From Luidia sarsii (Eukaryota > Echinodermata > Asteroidea > Paxillosida > Luidiidae): a stretch of 64,000 bases of DNA. The stretch covers positions 949,656 to 1,013,655 of the forward strand of contig OX465108.1 of assembly GCA_949987565.1 (NCBI GenBank), in the 5' to 3' direction. The position numbers were made by a program, and so were the translations under genes. The notes under the pieces were generated by a model, which had not been told where the DNA came from, did no database searches, and worked only from the letters and a program-made list of their open reading frames with translations. Position 1 is the stretch's first letter. Each line of letters begins with the position of its first letter. This document shows, piece by piece, positions 1-13,800 of this stretch.

Positions 1-1715
1 TGAGAGAAGGTTCCCCGACAGAGCTTACCTTTGTCATCTGACACCAGCCAGGCTATTTTTAATGGCGGCAGAAAGACGATTTGGAGACCTGTTCTGTCCG
101 GTAGCATACTACAGAAAGCTAAATAAGCAGTGACAATCCCAAAATGATTAAAGAATAAAATATGCTGTTCTAAAATGAAATAACCAATTTGTATTGGAGA
201 CTTGACGTTTCGATCCTAGCAGGACTATTCTGGAAGGCAGAATTGACTAAACATATTTACAATTCGTAATTGTTGTTTCAAAAATATTATAGTTCTGGCT
301 CACAGGACAAATTCCATAAAAGTTAAACGATTCTGAAATAAAATTGAAAAAGACAATAAAATAATGTGCATGACATAACAAAATGTCTGTCTAGGTCTAT
401 AATTATTATGTTAAAAAAAATCACTAGCAAAAAAATAATTGCATTTAATATTTATATTTATTTTCCTATTAATTCAATCAGATAAATTTCAACTTTATTA
501 TGAGAAACGAGTAATTGCAATTTTCTAAACCTATAATCATAGTATTTGTTCCATTTCATTGCGAGCTAAAAAAAAAAACAAGGCAAAGACAGTGATACCA
601 GTCTAATACGAAGACAGTCTGGCATGGTTGCCTCGAGACTCTCCCAATGTCCGTGCAACTTGACCGGCGCGGGAGTCTGGGTGCCGCTCCGTATCCACAC
701 AACGTCTGCGAATCGATCGATACGTGAGAGCGTACAGCGTAATGACACAGTCTAGCACACCTAGACGTGCACCAGGTATGTACGGAGTGCAATATTGACA
801 GGAGGGTTTTATGGGCAAGCAAAGGAGGAAACTGCTTCTCAAATGTAAATACCAGCTTCGCCCCTGCGTTAGCGGAAAGCAATGGTAGAGAGTGCGGTAT
901 TGTGGCATGCTCTCGGCTTTGTGGAGCACAAAAGCAACGTCTACAGCGCAGCTACTTTGCGAGAGAGTCGTGGAGGACAATGTACTGCTCGCCGGAGCAA
1001 AGTCTTCAGACGAACGCACGCCAACATTCTGAGCAGTGACATAACGCTGTGAGTGAGGCAACACTGCATCACAGTATACACACCGATCGCTGGCAGATCA
1101 GACGAGATTTCAGACAACCCCCGTGCAATGAGGCTATGAGGACCTTCCCACCGCAGATACTGTGTGCTATAAATCGTCTGCCTAGCTTCTGATTACCGCG
1201 ATACAAGCCTGACGATAATGATGAGGACATCACAACACCCCACAGCACTCTAGACCGAGCGTACTAGTACTAGTACTAGTAGTAGTACTGTACATAGTAC
1301 TAGTTAGCACGGTATTCTTGCTGAACTCTTTTCTACTGCATCGCGTGAGGAGAGCCATAATAATAAATACTTAGTGCTCAGACCTTTTATACATTATGCA
1401 GTCTGCTAACATCCCTGCACACACCTGGTAAGTCCTTACTGGTCGTTACTCCACGCTTCAGTACAGCTTTCTGTAGATGGGAGCAGTTTTTTTATGAGGC
1501 TGTAGAAAAGGTCGCTGAGAGCAATTAGGTTACGTCCTTGATTCTCTGATCCGTGTACATCCGATTCTGAGTGTTCGAGAGTGGGGAAAAAGTCATAGTA
1601 CAGTGTATACTGTGTGGCCAGTTTTATCCACGGTTTTGTATTGTCAATGTGCTATACGCTTTTGTAGGAGATATAGGCCACTATGGCAGTATGGGCTATA
1701 GGCTAGCATTGATTA
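1..1715. other. Gene-free stretch
   Basis: I see no convincing exon or named repeat here. The first ~560 bases are AT-rich. Positions 1258-1310 hold a short run of ACTAGT/AGTAGT repeats. The short open frames have no protein-like composition or splice context. Confidence 0.5.
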
Positions 1716-1848
1716 TAAATTTATATACAGAGAAAGGTCCTGCTAGGATCGAAACGTCAGGCCCACTAAATTTTAGATTTACTTTTTGGTAATTTTAGTC
1801 AGTAAGCAGTTTGCAACATTTTTGTATATCACCTTAAATTTATATACA
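1716..1848 (+). mobile_element. Family A hairpin-head retroposon, 5'-truncated, with 14-bp target duplication
   Basis: The sequence TAAATTTATATACA occurs at 1716-1729 and again at 1835-1848. Between them lies one arm of the family A head (AAAGGTCCTGCTAGGATCGA, then AACGTCAGGCCCAC) and the complete tail ending GCAACATTTTTGTATATCAC. The left arm present in full copies is missing. A target duplication together with 5' truncation indicates target-primed retrotransposition. Confidence 0.85.
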
Positions 1849-2099
1849 ATGTATAATTATGTACACGGAGCATGCACAATTACCAGCCACGTTTACCCAG
1901 GACTGGCTAATGTGTTGAACCTGTCAATAATGACGGTGTCATGTCATGGACTCCAGGTATCGCATTTCTGCCTTCGCAGTTCGCACCGTTCTGATGACTG
2001 GTTTTTTTTCGTGGTTTTAGATAAAAGTTGATACAGTGACGTGAGTGTAGTGATGCTTGTACTTGTAGTACAATGTACATTAGACCGACTGTTATGCCT

Positions 2100-3200
2100 A
2101 TTAGTATTATACTGCCTTCTAATCTGAGCTTATATCCACGAACATCAGATGTTGAATATTTGTCATCCATTCTAATCGATGAACAATCGTCAATATTTCA
2201 TGACAATTCTAGCTGTTTGCATTGATATGTAAATACATACAATACTGCCTTCTATTTCTAATCTGAGCTCACATCCACGAACATCACATGTTGAATATTA
2301 GCCATTCACTCTAATCGATGAACATTGAACAATCGTCAATATTTCATGACAATTCTAGCTCTTTGCATTGATATGTAAATACACACAATACTGCCTTCTA
2401 ATCTGAGCTCACATCCACGAACATCAAATGTTGAATATTTGCCATTCACTCTAATCGATGAACAATTGTCAATATTTCATGACAATTCTAGCTCTTTGCA
2501 TTGATATGTAAATACACACAATACTGCCTTCTATTTCTAATCTGAGCTCACATCCACGAACATCACATGTTGAATATTAGCCATTCACTCTAATCGATGA
2601 ACAATTGTCAATATTTCATGACAATTCTAGCTCTTTGCATTGATATGTAAATACACACAATACTGCCTTCTAATCTGAGCTCACATCCACGAACATCAAA
2701 TGTTGAATATTTGCCATTCACTCTAATCGATGAACAATCGTCAATATTTCATGACAATTCTAGCTCTTTGCATTGATATGTAAATACACACAATACTGCC
2801 TTCTATTTCTAATCTGAGCTCACATCCACGAACATCACATGTTGAATATTAGCCATTCACTCTAATCGATGAACAATCGTCAATATTTCATGACAATTCT
2901 AGCTCTTTGCATTGATATGTAAATACACACAATACTGCCTTCTAATCTGAGCTCACATCCACGAACATCAAATGTTGAATATTTGCCATTCACTCTAATC
3001 GATGAACAATCGTCAATATTTCATGACAATTCTAGCTGTTTGCATTGATAAGTAAATACACACAATACTGCCTTCTGTTTCTAATCTGAGCTCACATCCA
3101 CGAACATCAGATGTTGAATATTTGCCATTCACTCTAATCGATGAACAATCTTCAATATTTCATGACAATTCTAACCGTTTGCATTGATATTTAAATTGTA
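2100..3200. repeat. Tandem satellite, ~135 bp unit, dimeric higher-order pattern
   Basis: Eight units begin with CTGCCTTCT at about 2112, 2245, 2391, 2524, 2663, 2796, 2934 and 3068. Units with and without an inserted TTTCTA alternate, so spacing alternates between about 133 and 139 bp and the true repeat is a dimer of about 272 bp. Each unit contains CTAATCGATGAACAATCGTC and AATATTTCATGACAATTCTA. It lies upstream of sialyltransferase gene 1. Confidence 0.9.
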
Positions 3201-3206
3201 AATACA

Positions 3207-3645
3207 TTGTGGGAAGATTTTAGTTTCAATGCCCTCACCGTAACTTGAAGGGTGGGAAAATACCCTAAGTCCACAATAGACCACCTATTATTATGTAGAA
3301 AATCGACACTGTCTGGTTCGACCACTTACCTCCCCCAAAATGGACTTGCACATTATTCACTTAAAAGTCAAATCATGATTTTGTGACGCGTACAATGTGT
3401 CAGCCGGACGACGGACGGCAGTGTCAGCATGCAGCTAGTTGTGTACAAAACATGCACTTCACTATTCCTGTATAGTTACATATTATGTGCCACACGTACG
3501 TGTCACAAAATCACGATTTGGTTGTGCCAGGCAATGTCTATTTTCTACATAGGACTGGGCCACTGGGGGTCTATCGTGAATTAATATTTCCCACCCTTTT
3601 AGTAATTACGGTGTGGGTATTAATCTAAAATCTTGCTGCAATAAT
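3207..3645. mobile_element. Foldback (MITE-like) element
   Basis: The left end (GAAGATTTTAG..., GGGTGGGAAAATA) recurs inverted at the right end (TATTTCCCACCC..., CTAAAATCTTGCTGC). Inner segments around AAATCATGATTTTGTGACG and CGTGTCACAAAATCACG also pair. The arms are imperfect, so this is an old copy. No coding potential. Confidence 0.6.
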
Positions 3646-3918
3646 ATATGCGGTGCTTCGAAGTTCACTGTACTGTAGAAATACCGTATGTGAAAATTGT
3701 CCCAAATGATTTTTGTCGAGGGCTTATCGTTGTGGTTTTGTTAGCATTTGTCTTTCAAGACACACCCTGTACGCTAGCGTTAGAGCTGTGAAGCGCCAAA
3801 CGATTTTATCAATGTTGCATGCTTTAATTTAGATTTTTTTTTAAAGATCCAATGGTGGGCTATTGACTAGCGTATCTTAGCAAATTGTTTGTTTCAGTCC
3901 TCGACATTTGAGAATAAA

Positions 3919-4111
3919 TGAGTCCTGAAAACCTTAAAATTTAGTGGGCCTGACGTTTCGATCCTAGCAGGACCTTTCTCTTTCTGCCTTTGAGAAAGGT
4001 CCTGCTAGGATCGAAACGTCAGGCCCACTAAATTTTAAGATTTGCATTTTGGTTATTTTAGTCAGTAAGCAGTTTGCAACATTTTTGTATATCACCTTGA
4101 GTCCTGAAAAC
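3919..4111 (+). mobile_element. Family A hairpin-head retroposon, full copy with 14-bp target duplication
   Basis: TGAGTCCTGAAAAC occurs at 3919-3932 and 4098-4111. The element between (3933-4097) starts with an inverted pair (GGGCCTGACGTTTCGATCCT ... and its complement) forming a hairpin of about 40 bp. It continues into the tail TTAGTCAGTAAGCAGTTTGC and ends GTATATCACCT. Confidence 0.9.
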
Positions 4112-4816
4112 GTTAATTGTTTAGCAATTAATGTGATGACATTTCTGGTCATTCCACCTGCTTAGGATAGCGAGGTTAAAGTCGAACCGCGTTCCTTCCC
4201 AAAATGATAAAAAAATATTAAAATGTGAATTAATTCAAACATATCCGTATATACAGCTCCCCAGTCCCCACTGTAGCAGAACAAAGCTGTTCCCTGGCCA
4301 AGAGATTGGTCGTACCTCTGTGACGTATAGTTCACGTAGAAAAAGCTAGCCCCCGTCACAGCAGTGCCGAAGCATTTGCGGGAAGTATTGCCTTAAATAC
4401 GCAATGCCACAGTGTGGACGACTTAGTCGTAGACCTTACTGCGAAGTGCAAAGGTCCTATAATTATAATAATGTGCTATCAGCATTCCGTGATCTTATGT
4501 ACACAAGTGGCAACGAATTGATCACACACTTGCCCTGGTGTTCCTATTAACGGTCATTTCTTCACGGGTACCGACAGGAGCAGTTGAAGGCACTATACGG
4601 TCGTACAGCCAGCCTCCCTGCGGCATTACCCCACGGCCAAGGACAACTCGCCCCACCGCTTCGACCCTCCCTCACACCCCCCTCGATGTCAGGATCATGG
4701 GGGATCATGTATGGATCGAAGACTAACGCCAAAGAACTGTCTCCTTGCTGGTGACGATTGAGGTGTACCTGTGTGGTGGTGCTGGGATTCCCTGCAAGGT
4801 CGCTGCCAATTACAAC

Positions 4817-4836
4817 ATGGCGGTATCATTTACACG
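4817..4836 (+). CDS. ST6GALNAC1/2-like: Gene 1 exon 1 (start codon and cytoplasmic tail)
   Basis: ATG in a good start context (A at -3, G at +4), six codons (MAVSFT) and a strong donor, CG|GTAAGT, phase 2. Joined to exon 2 it gives MAVSFTRCIK before the membrane segment. That ten-residue tail matches the length and FALC boundary of gene 3. Intron 1 is 9.4 kb. Other phase-2 candidates nearer exon 2 have poor donors. Confidence 0.6.
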
Positions 4837-7800
4837 GTAAGTTGAGTATTATTTGGTTATAGGTAGGCCTGTGGTAGGGTTTGAACTTTGAAACTTATCG
4901 TGTGCACGTGATTCACATTTTTCGCAATCTTTCTGGTTTCTACAAACTGTTTTATTAATGCTGTATCCATATGCTGCGCACTGTGTTTGTTTCTAGCCAG
5001 TCTTGTTAGTCTCAAAATTGAGTGGGCCCGACGTTTCGATACTAGCAGGACCTTTCACAAAGGCAAAGGCCTTTGAGAAAGGTCCAGCTAGGATCGAAAC
5101 ATCGGGCCCACTCAATTTTGAGATTTTCATTTTGGTAATTTTAATCAGTAAGCAGTTTGCAACATTTTTGTATATCACTTTCAGTCTTGTTAGTGTTACT
5201 TGTTGACAGTCTGTGAATGATAATATTGATCACTGTCTGCTCAATGTCTTCCTGATAATAGTAACTTATTATCTTCATCCACTGTTTGTTTTTTGTTTAC
5301 TTACGCATATCCGTCACAAGGTTTGTTTTTTAGGATGGTACCCACACCTTAATATTGTCTGTATTAACCCGTACACCGTATTTGCTTGTGTGGAAATATG
5401 TTATTGAATTCAATGTCTAACCGCTGTAACAATATTGGTCGATAGAGGCCCAACTGTCGGTTTTGTACACGACAATATCCCTTCATTTCTTATCAAAGGA
5501 TTCTCCCCAACACTTTTGTCAAACTATCCTACATTATATACTAGGCCTATATCGGTTATATCCAGCGATGTATCAAGTCCAGACATGCTTGTATCGCATT
5601 ATCCCAAGAATTTGGTTGAAATGCTCATAGTCATATATAGCTCATAGGCTACCCGTTCGCGTAGGGGTTCTGGCGCAACCAGTTCTATGCTATGACGGTC
5701 ACAAAGGCTCTCCATAGGCCTCGTGATTTGAGTTTCCAATTATTGTTGCTATTTTTATAATCGGATATATATCGATATCTTTCAAGCAGTCATTTTGTGG
5801 TGTCGATGAATAAGTTCGCAGCTCGTAAAAAAAAAGAGTGGCAGTTTTACAACACCGTTGTGTGACTTAGGTATTTATTGGTATATAGGAGTGCATGCCT
5901 GTATGTATGTACATGTATACATACACACGTTCGCCATACCAGTACAAATTGCATCAAATGACAAAATATTCTAATAATGTGATTGGATATGCAATATCAT
6001 TCTAATTGGCAATGTCACAGAATCAGGAGCACATGGAATGAAATATTTGATTTGGAAAGTAATAAAGGCCTTCCCGGATAAAAAGGGCCACGTATATAGA
6101 GTCACTGCACAATACAATATAATATAGGAACTAAATGCTTGCTATACAGCAGAGGAAGGTAAACATACATGTGGGTCTACGTGAGGTCGTGGGATAACAA
6201 ACTGAATGGAAATACCAGGCGTATCCCTTGCGGCGTTTTGAGGAAACGAGAATGACATTAGTTTTACATGTAGGCCCTAACTGTGGTTCTTGGAATCAGG
6301 GATTACTTTCCCATTAGGAAAGATGATTCCGCTATGAAATAGCATTTTTCCGGGGAAGATTTTCTTGGCCTAGGACATCGACCCGAAGACCAAGGGTCAA
6401 GGAGACGGGGTATTCGGATTCTCCATTATCATTCAACCAAGAGCTTCACATTGCAATGGAAGTCCCGTGTCTGGCGTCTCGTGATACATGGTAAATCCCC
6501 TTGTGTAATAGACACTGTCTCCTTGTTCTATGCTGTATGGAACGGACAGAGGTACTATCAGTATCAATCGCTTTTTTGAGAAAAGGGCCTTGACATTATC
6601 AGCACACGGTTTCATTAGTCGCAAATCCTCGCACGAAATTCGCTAAAACAGTACAGCATTGGGTTATGACAATAAAAACTATAATAGCCGCACGCTTTAA
6701 TTGATGAAGCGCTTTTACCCGGAGGTCTTAAACAATGACGGACAGTTATGGCGATGGAGAAGGAGACGGAATTGTTGGATTTTCCCGTGAAGGCTCGTGT
6801 CGTGTCGTCCCAAGAGCCTCATTAGAATAATCCGCGGCAACTTGTAATTGACTACCACGGCACGGCCTCAAACGGCGTGGAGCAAGTCACAATGGGTGGA
6901 CGGTGAAGATGCAAGGGATGATGGATTTCTCCATATCGACCTTCGCATGTGTGAACGAGCAGGCAGTGTATACACAGCGGCCTCTAGCCTGCATGGCTAT
7001 TTATCACCTCCCCGAGCCGCAGCTTAGCTGTGAGAGAGGAGTGTGGGGTGTGTGTGTACTATAGTCATTAATTAATTTCAATATTTGCCCTGGCTCGTTT
7101 GTACAGCGACTTGATGTGGACGAACTGAGTGTTTACTGTCCGATGTAAACGCTCTCGGGGGGCCGTGAAGACGAGGCTTTCGTATTTATTGGATTTTAGT
7201 AATTTTGGAGAAAAAAAATGAGAAGGGGAACTTTGACTAGACCGGGACTTGAACCCGAGACCTTTTGTTTTGCCTCACCGTACCATCTGAGCCATCCAGT
7301 CCTGAGATGGTGGCCTTCCCAAATATATACACGTAGTTTTAACTATACCTATAATATAATCATTTCTGTGGATTTAATTCTATAGCCAGAACTAGGCCAA
7401 CCGTGCAGGTTGCGTTAGGTCTGTCTGACTTTTGTTCAAGGCTTCGATATCTGCTTTCGCAAAGATAAATATTGTGTTTCTATCCGCACCGGATGGTTGG
7501 ATACATGTACAGTACATGACACATAGTATAGACATGCAGAGTTACCAAGTCCTGGTTACTATCCCCTTGTCTCTCCCTGCGTCGGGAGACTGACATTGAA
7601 ACTGAAAGAAAGAGGGTTTGTTGACGTCACGATGGCCCCCAGGCATGGCAACTCACACAGATGCATTTTTCGGATCCGTCTGCAAGGCGGTTTCGCGGGT
7701 AAACTGTTTAAAACTCTATGGTACGCGCTGTCATTGAAACACGTGGAATGGCTCCATCTTAATTATTAATGTAGACTGCTTCCGAATTCCGTGTATCGGC

Positions 7801-10800
7801 AAACTACCAAATACAAACCTTCCGATCAGCCCAACCCCCTCTCTTGCCTGTACAATATTCCTCTACATTTCCAAAGCTTCACTGATAAGGAAATCCTGGT
7901 CTTGTGTCTGCGAGCTTGCCAACGAGGCTCCCATAATGAGCGTCCGTGCGTAATCAAGATGGAATACATTGACACATGCAACCAGAACAAGAATACATTA
8001 ATGTGATGGGAAAGATCCATAATGATTTCCTGTATTAACATGAAGAAGTATTATTAATAAAGACCCAGAATTAAAATTTCTGTACCGTTTAGAATTAACT
8101 GATTATGAATGGTTTACATGTTCTTTTCGGCAGAAGGTTACTCCGGAATGAGCAAACGCAGTTTTACAGTCCAAGGATTAATTTACGATCCTGGGATTCT
8201 GTTGGTAGACTGTAGACCCCCCCCCCTTCTAAGATGTGTAAGAGGTCTCTTCAGCATGCGGTCCATGTCATTGTTGTGACAGGGGACACGTGACCGGGTC
8301 TCCTCCCACAACCAAGGTGTGTGTTGCATGCACGGCTTCCCATTTCGGCAATCTTTTAAGATACAAGCATTGCGTGCTGCATGGTACCGTCTGCTTCTCG
8401 GCTGATTTCAGAATGTTGAATCAATAGCTAGCATGTGTGCATGTCGCATGCAGCGCACGGTCGCAAGCAGTACACACCCGTGCACTTGGACGTCTGTTCA
8501 CCCGTGCCACAAGTAACTATGCGTGAGGAATTTTATCTCAACCCAGACACTAGATAAACAGAGAGAATGTCTGTTCCCAGATGTAGCTAGGATATTGGTA
8601 TATACAATGTATATATACACGCAAGACCAGCAGTATGTACATTTCACATGAAATGTTAAACTCTTACTGCAAATAAATCATAATGATACGTTATCGGGCT
8701 CCATCAGCTTGGTATGTGACCGGGTTGATCTGAAAGGCCGCAGCGATAATAATATGTGAAAGGAACGCAATTAAACGACCGACACTCACTCGGTAGAAAC
8801 TACATCCGGTTTGATATCAGCCCGTGTGGTGCCACGACAATACACTGCCGGAAGTGGTTATGTCGAGGGCTATTGAGGTCAGTATGTAACCTCAAAGGTC
8901 AATCTGGCATCCACAGTGCCAGCTCGGTTACTGAGATACATTATATAACAGAACCGACATATGACGCTCAACCACCGTCGCTGGTACTCCGTTAATTGTG
9001 TGGAAACTATATAAGGACGTGTTTTGTAAACCAGCGTAGGGTGTTACGGTTAGGGTTAGGGTTACGGTTAGAGTTATAGAGTTAGGGTTGGGTTAGCGTT
9101 AGGGATAGAGTAAGGATTAGGGTTAGGTTTAGGATTAGGGTTGTTAGGGATAGGATTAGGATTAGGGTTGTCATACGTGTGTAGTGCGCAACCATACCCC
9201 AACCACGTGGTTGAGTGTCATACGTCGTGACGCATATTATATGCCTCCGGTTACTCGAACCATGGTCTAACCATGCAATGACGTCTCGGTTAAATTTCCC
9301 GACCTAAAAGCCCAAGTGGGTATCTGTGTCTGCACCGAATCATTCTCATTGCTATGTTGTTCACCTCCCATCCAGGGGATTAGGGATCCAGTCACCAGTT
9401 TGATTACGAGCCTCCATCAATCACAATGGATGTTTTCATCATGCTGAATGTCAACACATGAACTCATGATGAAAAATGTATCCTGTTGATCACGACCATA
9501 ATGGCATACCGTCATGTGTGCCTTGGCTACCAAACTTGGCCGATTTCAGTCTTTTCTAAGGATGAATTCTGTATAACACAGAGTAATTATTATGTCAATA
9601 GAGCTTCCATTCCTGCATGAAGCTTTTCAATGGTCGTTATAGCTTTCTATATACGCACTGTGTGGAAAGCAATACTGACCAGGAACTTACAGGAAACCTC
9701 TGTATAACAGGATATGCGGTTCACTGACAAACTACCATGGAGATTAGAGCTCAGGACCTACATAGTGCATGTCTCATCACATACATGTTTATTGTGCAAT
9801 GTGCATGTATGTATAATCACTTCATTGTAATAACACTGCATGCCACAAATAGCCGGACCTTTTTTCCTGCAAGGATCGAAATGTTAGGCCCTTCCAATTT
9901 TTGATATTTGCCTTTTGGTCATTTCAATCAGTAAGCTTGACTTGTTTGCAACATTTTTGCATAATACTCCAACATTTTATTGCATTTGAACGATTTACAA
10001 TGACCGCTATTGCGTATAACGACCCATTGAGTATACGCATTATTAACTGCACATGTGAAGTAGATCATCTTGCCATGCGTCTCGCAGGCTCTGAGCATTG
10101 TCATAATAAATGTGCTTTCTTTTGCTGGTATGATATTCTTGTTGCAAAGGTGGCGCGGTTTTGTTTCAGGGCATAACAGAACTCTGTGTGCGTCTCGGTG
10201 TTACCCGTATAAGCGTGTGGCAAAACTAGCACAAGTAAACCCGTTATCAATATGAATTGCCTTTCACACATGCGTATCATTCATGCAATAATGAATAGGG
10301 CCGGGCTGAAAGAGATAGGATTGAAACAGGATCTTCAGACTGCCCAAGCAATGGATGCATAGATGCAGAGGATCTGAACATGTTTCGCTTCTTTTCAGTT
10401 CCAGTTTCGAATCGCATTCGATTCAGTTGCAGCTATAGGTCTATGATCGCGTCATTCAACGTCATTCCAGATAGGCCTAGCTGGGCACTGTGCAAATCCC
10501 ACGCCTCTAGTGCGTGGGCGGTCCTGTCCTCACCTTTACCCATCTCTGTCCCTGTCTGCTCATTTAGTCATAAACTCCAAAGGCCGCATCTCGCAGGCTT
10601 TCTATATCAGTCCGGTGAGATAACAGCGCGCCATGATGCACGACTTGTTTCCGTTCCAACCTTTACATGTAAATTTTAAAAGCACCACTGTATCCGGACT
10701 ACAAGCATGCAGATATGGTTCGCAGACACGTTCGGGATGACATTTTGAGTGTTGTAATATAATTTTATAATGGGCATGCAGTCGGGCCGTTAGCATCGGT

Positions 10801-13800
10801 CATTCTTCCCGAAGGTGAAGTTTGCCCGAGTGCGCGCGCGTATGGATGCTTTGCTATTCAGAGCACAGCTAAGGACGTGCGAGATGCACGGCTCGCCTCC
10901 GTGTGCACTGGTGCGAGGTGGGTAACCACCCTGATCGCGTCACTTTCCTCACCCGCGCTGCTGGGAACCAGGGATAGCCGAGCATGCCGCAGACGAGCGT
11001 CTGGCGCTGCTAATAATTCATGGGCGTATTCTACCCGGGGAAGTCGAGGTCCCATTAAACTCCGCCCGTACCATCCGTCACGGCGGGCAGGGAGGGTCGC
11101 ATGGGGGCTCACCTGATCAGTCACCGGTGGGGGATCCCGGGGATGGGGTGGGATAAGGTAGACGGAGGTGAGGGAATTCCCTCTATGTGACCGTCTGCGC
11201 TAAGGCATGGGCACTGTGCACGGCCACATTCGTCTCGCTCTAATTCCTCTGCCGAATGATGATCTGGTTTGATGGATTGAGTGCAGGTTCCTCACCTTCT
11301 CTCGACTTATTTAATATCTTCATCCGGCCAATTCGGCCTCATTTAATATCTTCATTCGGCCAATAAACCATGCACGTACTGTTTGACATTATCCAACCAT
11401 TTTTGTTGAATATCAAGGTTATGTAGGAGGGTTCACACCAATCATAGCACCTTGCACAAGGTCCATTAAAGAAGAGGTATGGTTCTGAAGAGACCCTGAG
11501 TTTTTATCATAACCATAGGCCTACCGGGTACATCTTCTTTAAGAGACCTTATACATGGTATCACCGCAAACCTTCCTGTATTGTTTTACCCGCCATGCAA
11601 AGCCTCAAGTCTTATTAATATCAAAGTTGGTTAAAAAAATAACAATGAAAATGTTAAGATAATTATAACGCTCGCCATGTTACAACCAGGGAACATTATT
11701 GTCAATAAAAGCCCAGATGTGTCGCTCCAAATTCATCACAAACGCTCAACATTTCTGCTTAAACCAGACCAAGTATTGAGCAAACGATGAGACCCAATAC
11801 TTATACCATCCTTTTTACAGCTGATGAGCGCGTAGTCTCCCACAAATACAGTATCTTTCATCAAGGTCACAGTGTACTTGCCAGAACGCTCAGTCGAGAC
11901 ATATTTGTTTGATGACATGCTCAACATATAGCCTGTCCGAATTAGAGCCCCATTCTCATTATTTTGTGCTATATAGTGTAAACCCCTCCCCAACGTTGAT
12001 TCTCCCACAGTGTCAAGTCCTCAAAAGTCCATGTCAGATTTCATTGGAACATGACAGGAAACATGCACAGACCATGCAATGGCGCGTGGAGAATGTCCAA
12101 TGCGGTCCACACGAGCGAGAAATGTTCACCACTGTGTGGTCACGTGATGTCACGCTGTCATGACCTGTGCGCGTTGTGTTTTTTTTGTTTGTTACTATTT
12201 CCTGGAGAGAGAGAAAGAAATTGGCTGGTACATTATATGCATGTACAGCTACTGGAGTCACTGTGTTTCGCACGGTTCAGTTTTGCCGGTGATGTTGATA
12301 ACTTGATACTACTTACACCAAGAACAGCAGTCGGGTAACATCCACGATTGACGTGGGTTATAGGCCCTCTGTACTTTCCTGATATTGTTCATGTTATTGT
12401 TTGTCACTTGTTCAATACAATTTGGGTTATGCTGTGACACCATGTGTTTATATCTTGGAAGATGTGATTGGATTTGGATATAAAACAAAGAACCGGTGAT
12501 TACAAAAAATAACCATTGACGTTTCGACAAGGATGTCCTGACTGCCCTCAAGAGAGTGATCAAACCATTTTTATTTCAAAGTCTTTTTGTGGACTGGTTC
12601 GTTTCAGCAATACCACCTTTCCTTAGAAGATGATCGTACATACATGTGGTGTGACTGCATTCAGACAGCACACCGAATGCCCCACCATGCCTTTAAACGT
12701 GTTGACCTCGACGTTGTACTGCGTACGCAAAGCTATGCATATGTCGTATGCACATGCTTTCCAGTCTCACATGCATCATGTCTCTCTTTTGAGAGACGAA
12801 TCTATGTGGTAGACGTTCCCAATTTGCCAATCTAATCCCAGCCTATGGTGCCCCTGAAGTGACACACATTTTCCACGACCGGTGGCGATTTGTATATATA
12901 TATTTTTGGAGTGACTTGAACATTTGGTGTCCCTTCAGGACCACAGCAGTCCCCGAGCAGCACTACTCCGGCAATAGCCTCCTGCCAGGACGTCAAATAT
13001 TGCTTTGATTTGGAACTGCGGGGGGTTGAGACAGAGTTTGCCGAACTTACTCCGCCTTCTCGACGTGCCCAATCAATGCCAGCAGGCTCCATACCAATTG
13101 TACTTAAATACTTAATACTCACTTAAATAGACCCTGCAAGCAATTTATAGAGTCTAGTATTACACTCTTCAATTTGGAATATATCTAAGTAGATCTATAT
13201 ATAGGATAGACCTTAGGGAGTCTTCGCGTAGAAATGAGGAAGGTTATATTCACCCGGCAATGGCATTCTTCCCGCCAACGCTATTCTGCCATTACATCAT
13301 GTTTATGCATATTCATGCATGCTCCATACTCTGGCTGTAGCCAATCAGAGTAAAGAGTGTTCATGAATATGCATAACATCAGCAGGAATGACCTCCAGGA
13401 AGAATGTCGTTGCCGGGTGAATATTCACTTCCTATAAGAGCAACATCCCCGATGTGGATTTCTTCGTATTAGACTCAGTCGTTAAAATGTAATCACTCTT
13501 ATTGTTTGCATAGTGTACAAATTATTTCCTGTAAATGTAAGGCCAAAAAACATCTGTGGTTTCTCCTCGGTATATTGATTTTTGATTTAATCTTGGTTCA
13601 AGGATCTTAGTCACTGGACCAAGTCACGTCTGACGTAATTTAATAACGAATTGTATATTTAAGGTCGTTTTGGCCCTGAAGGAAATTAATGTAATCTTCT
13701 TCGAATTTTATTTCGTTAACGGCAAGGGTCCCTAATAAATTCAGAACGGGTTCTTGAAGGCATGCTGCATTTGATATTCAATCAATTTTTTTTTTATTCT

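Noticed and set aside
10380..10438. Another phase-2 candidate for exon 1 of gene 1
   Set aside because: Weak donor (AG|GTCTAT) and a Phe/Ser-rich tail unlike the paralogs.
11101..11126. Alternative exon 1 for gene 1 (ATGGGGGCTCACC...)
   Set aside because: Phase fits, but the donor CG|GTGGGG is poor; 4817-4836 has a strong donor and a tail length matching gene 3.
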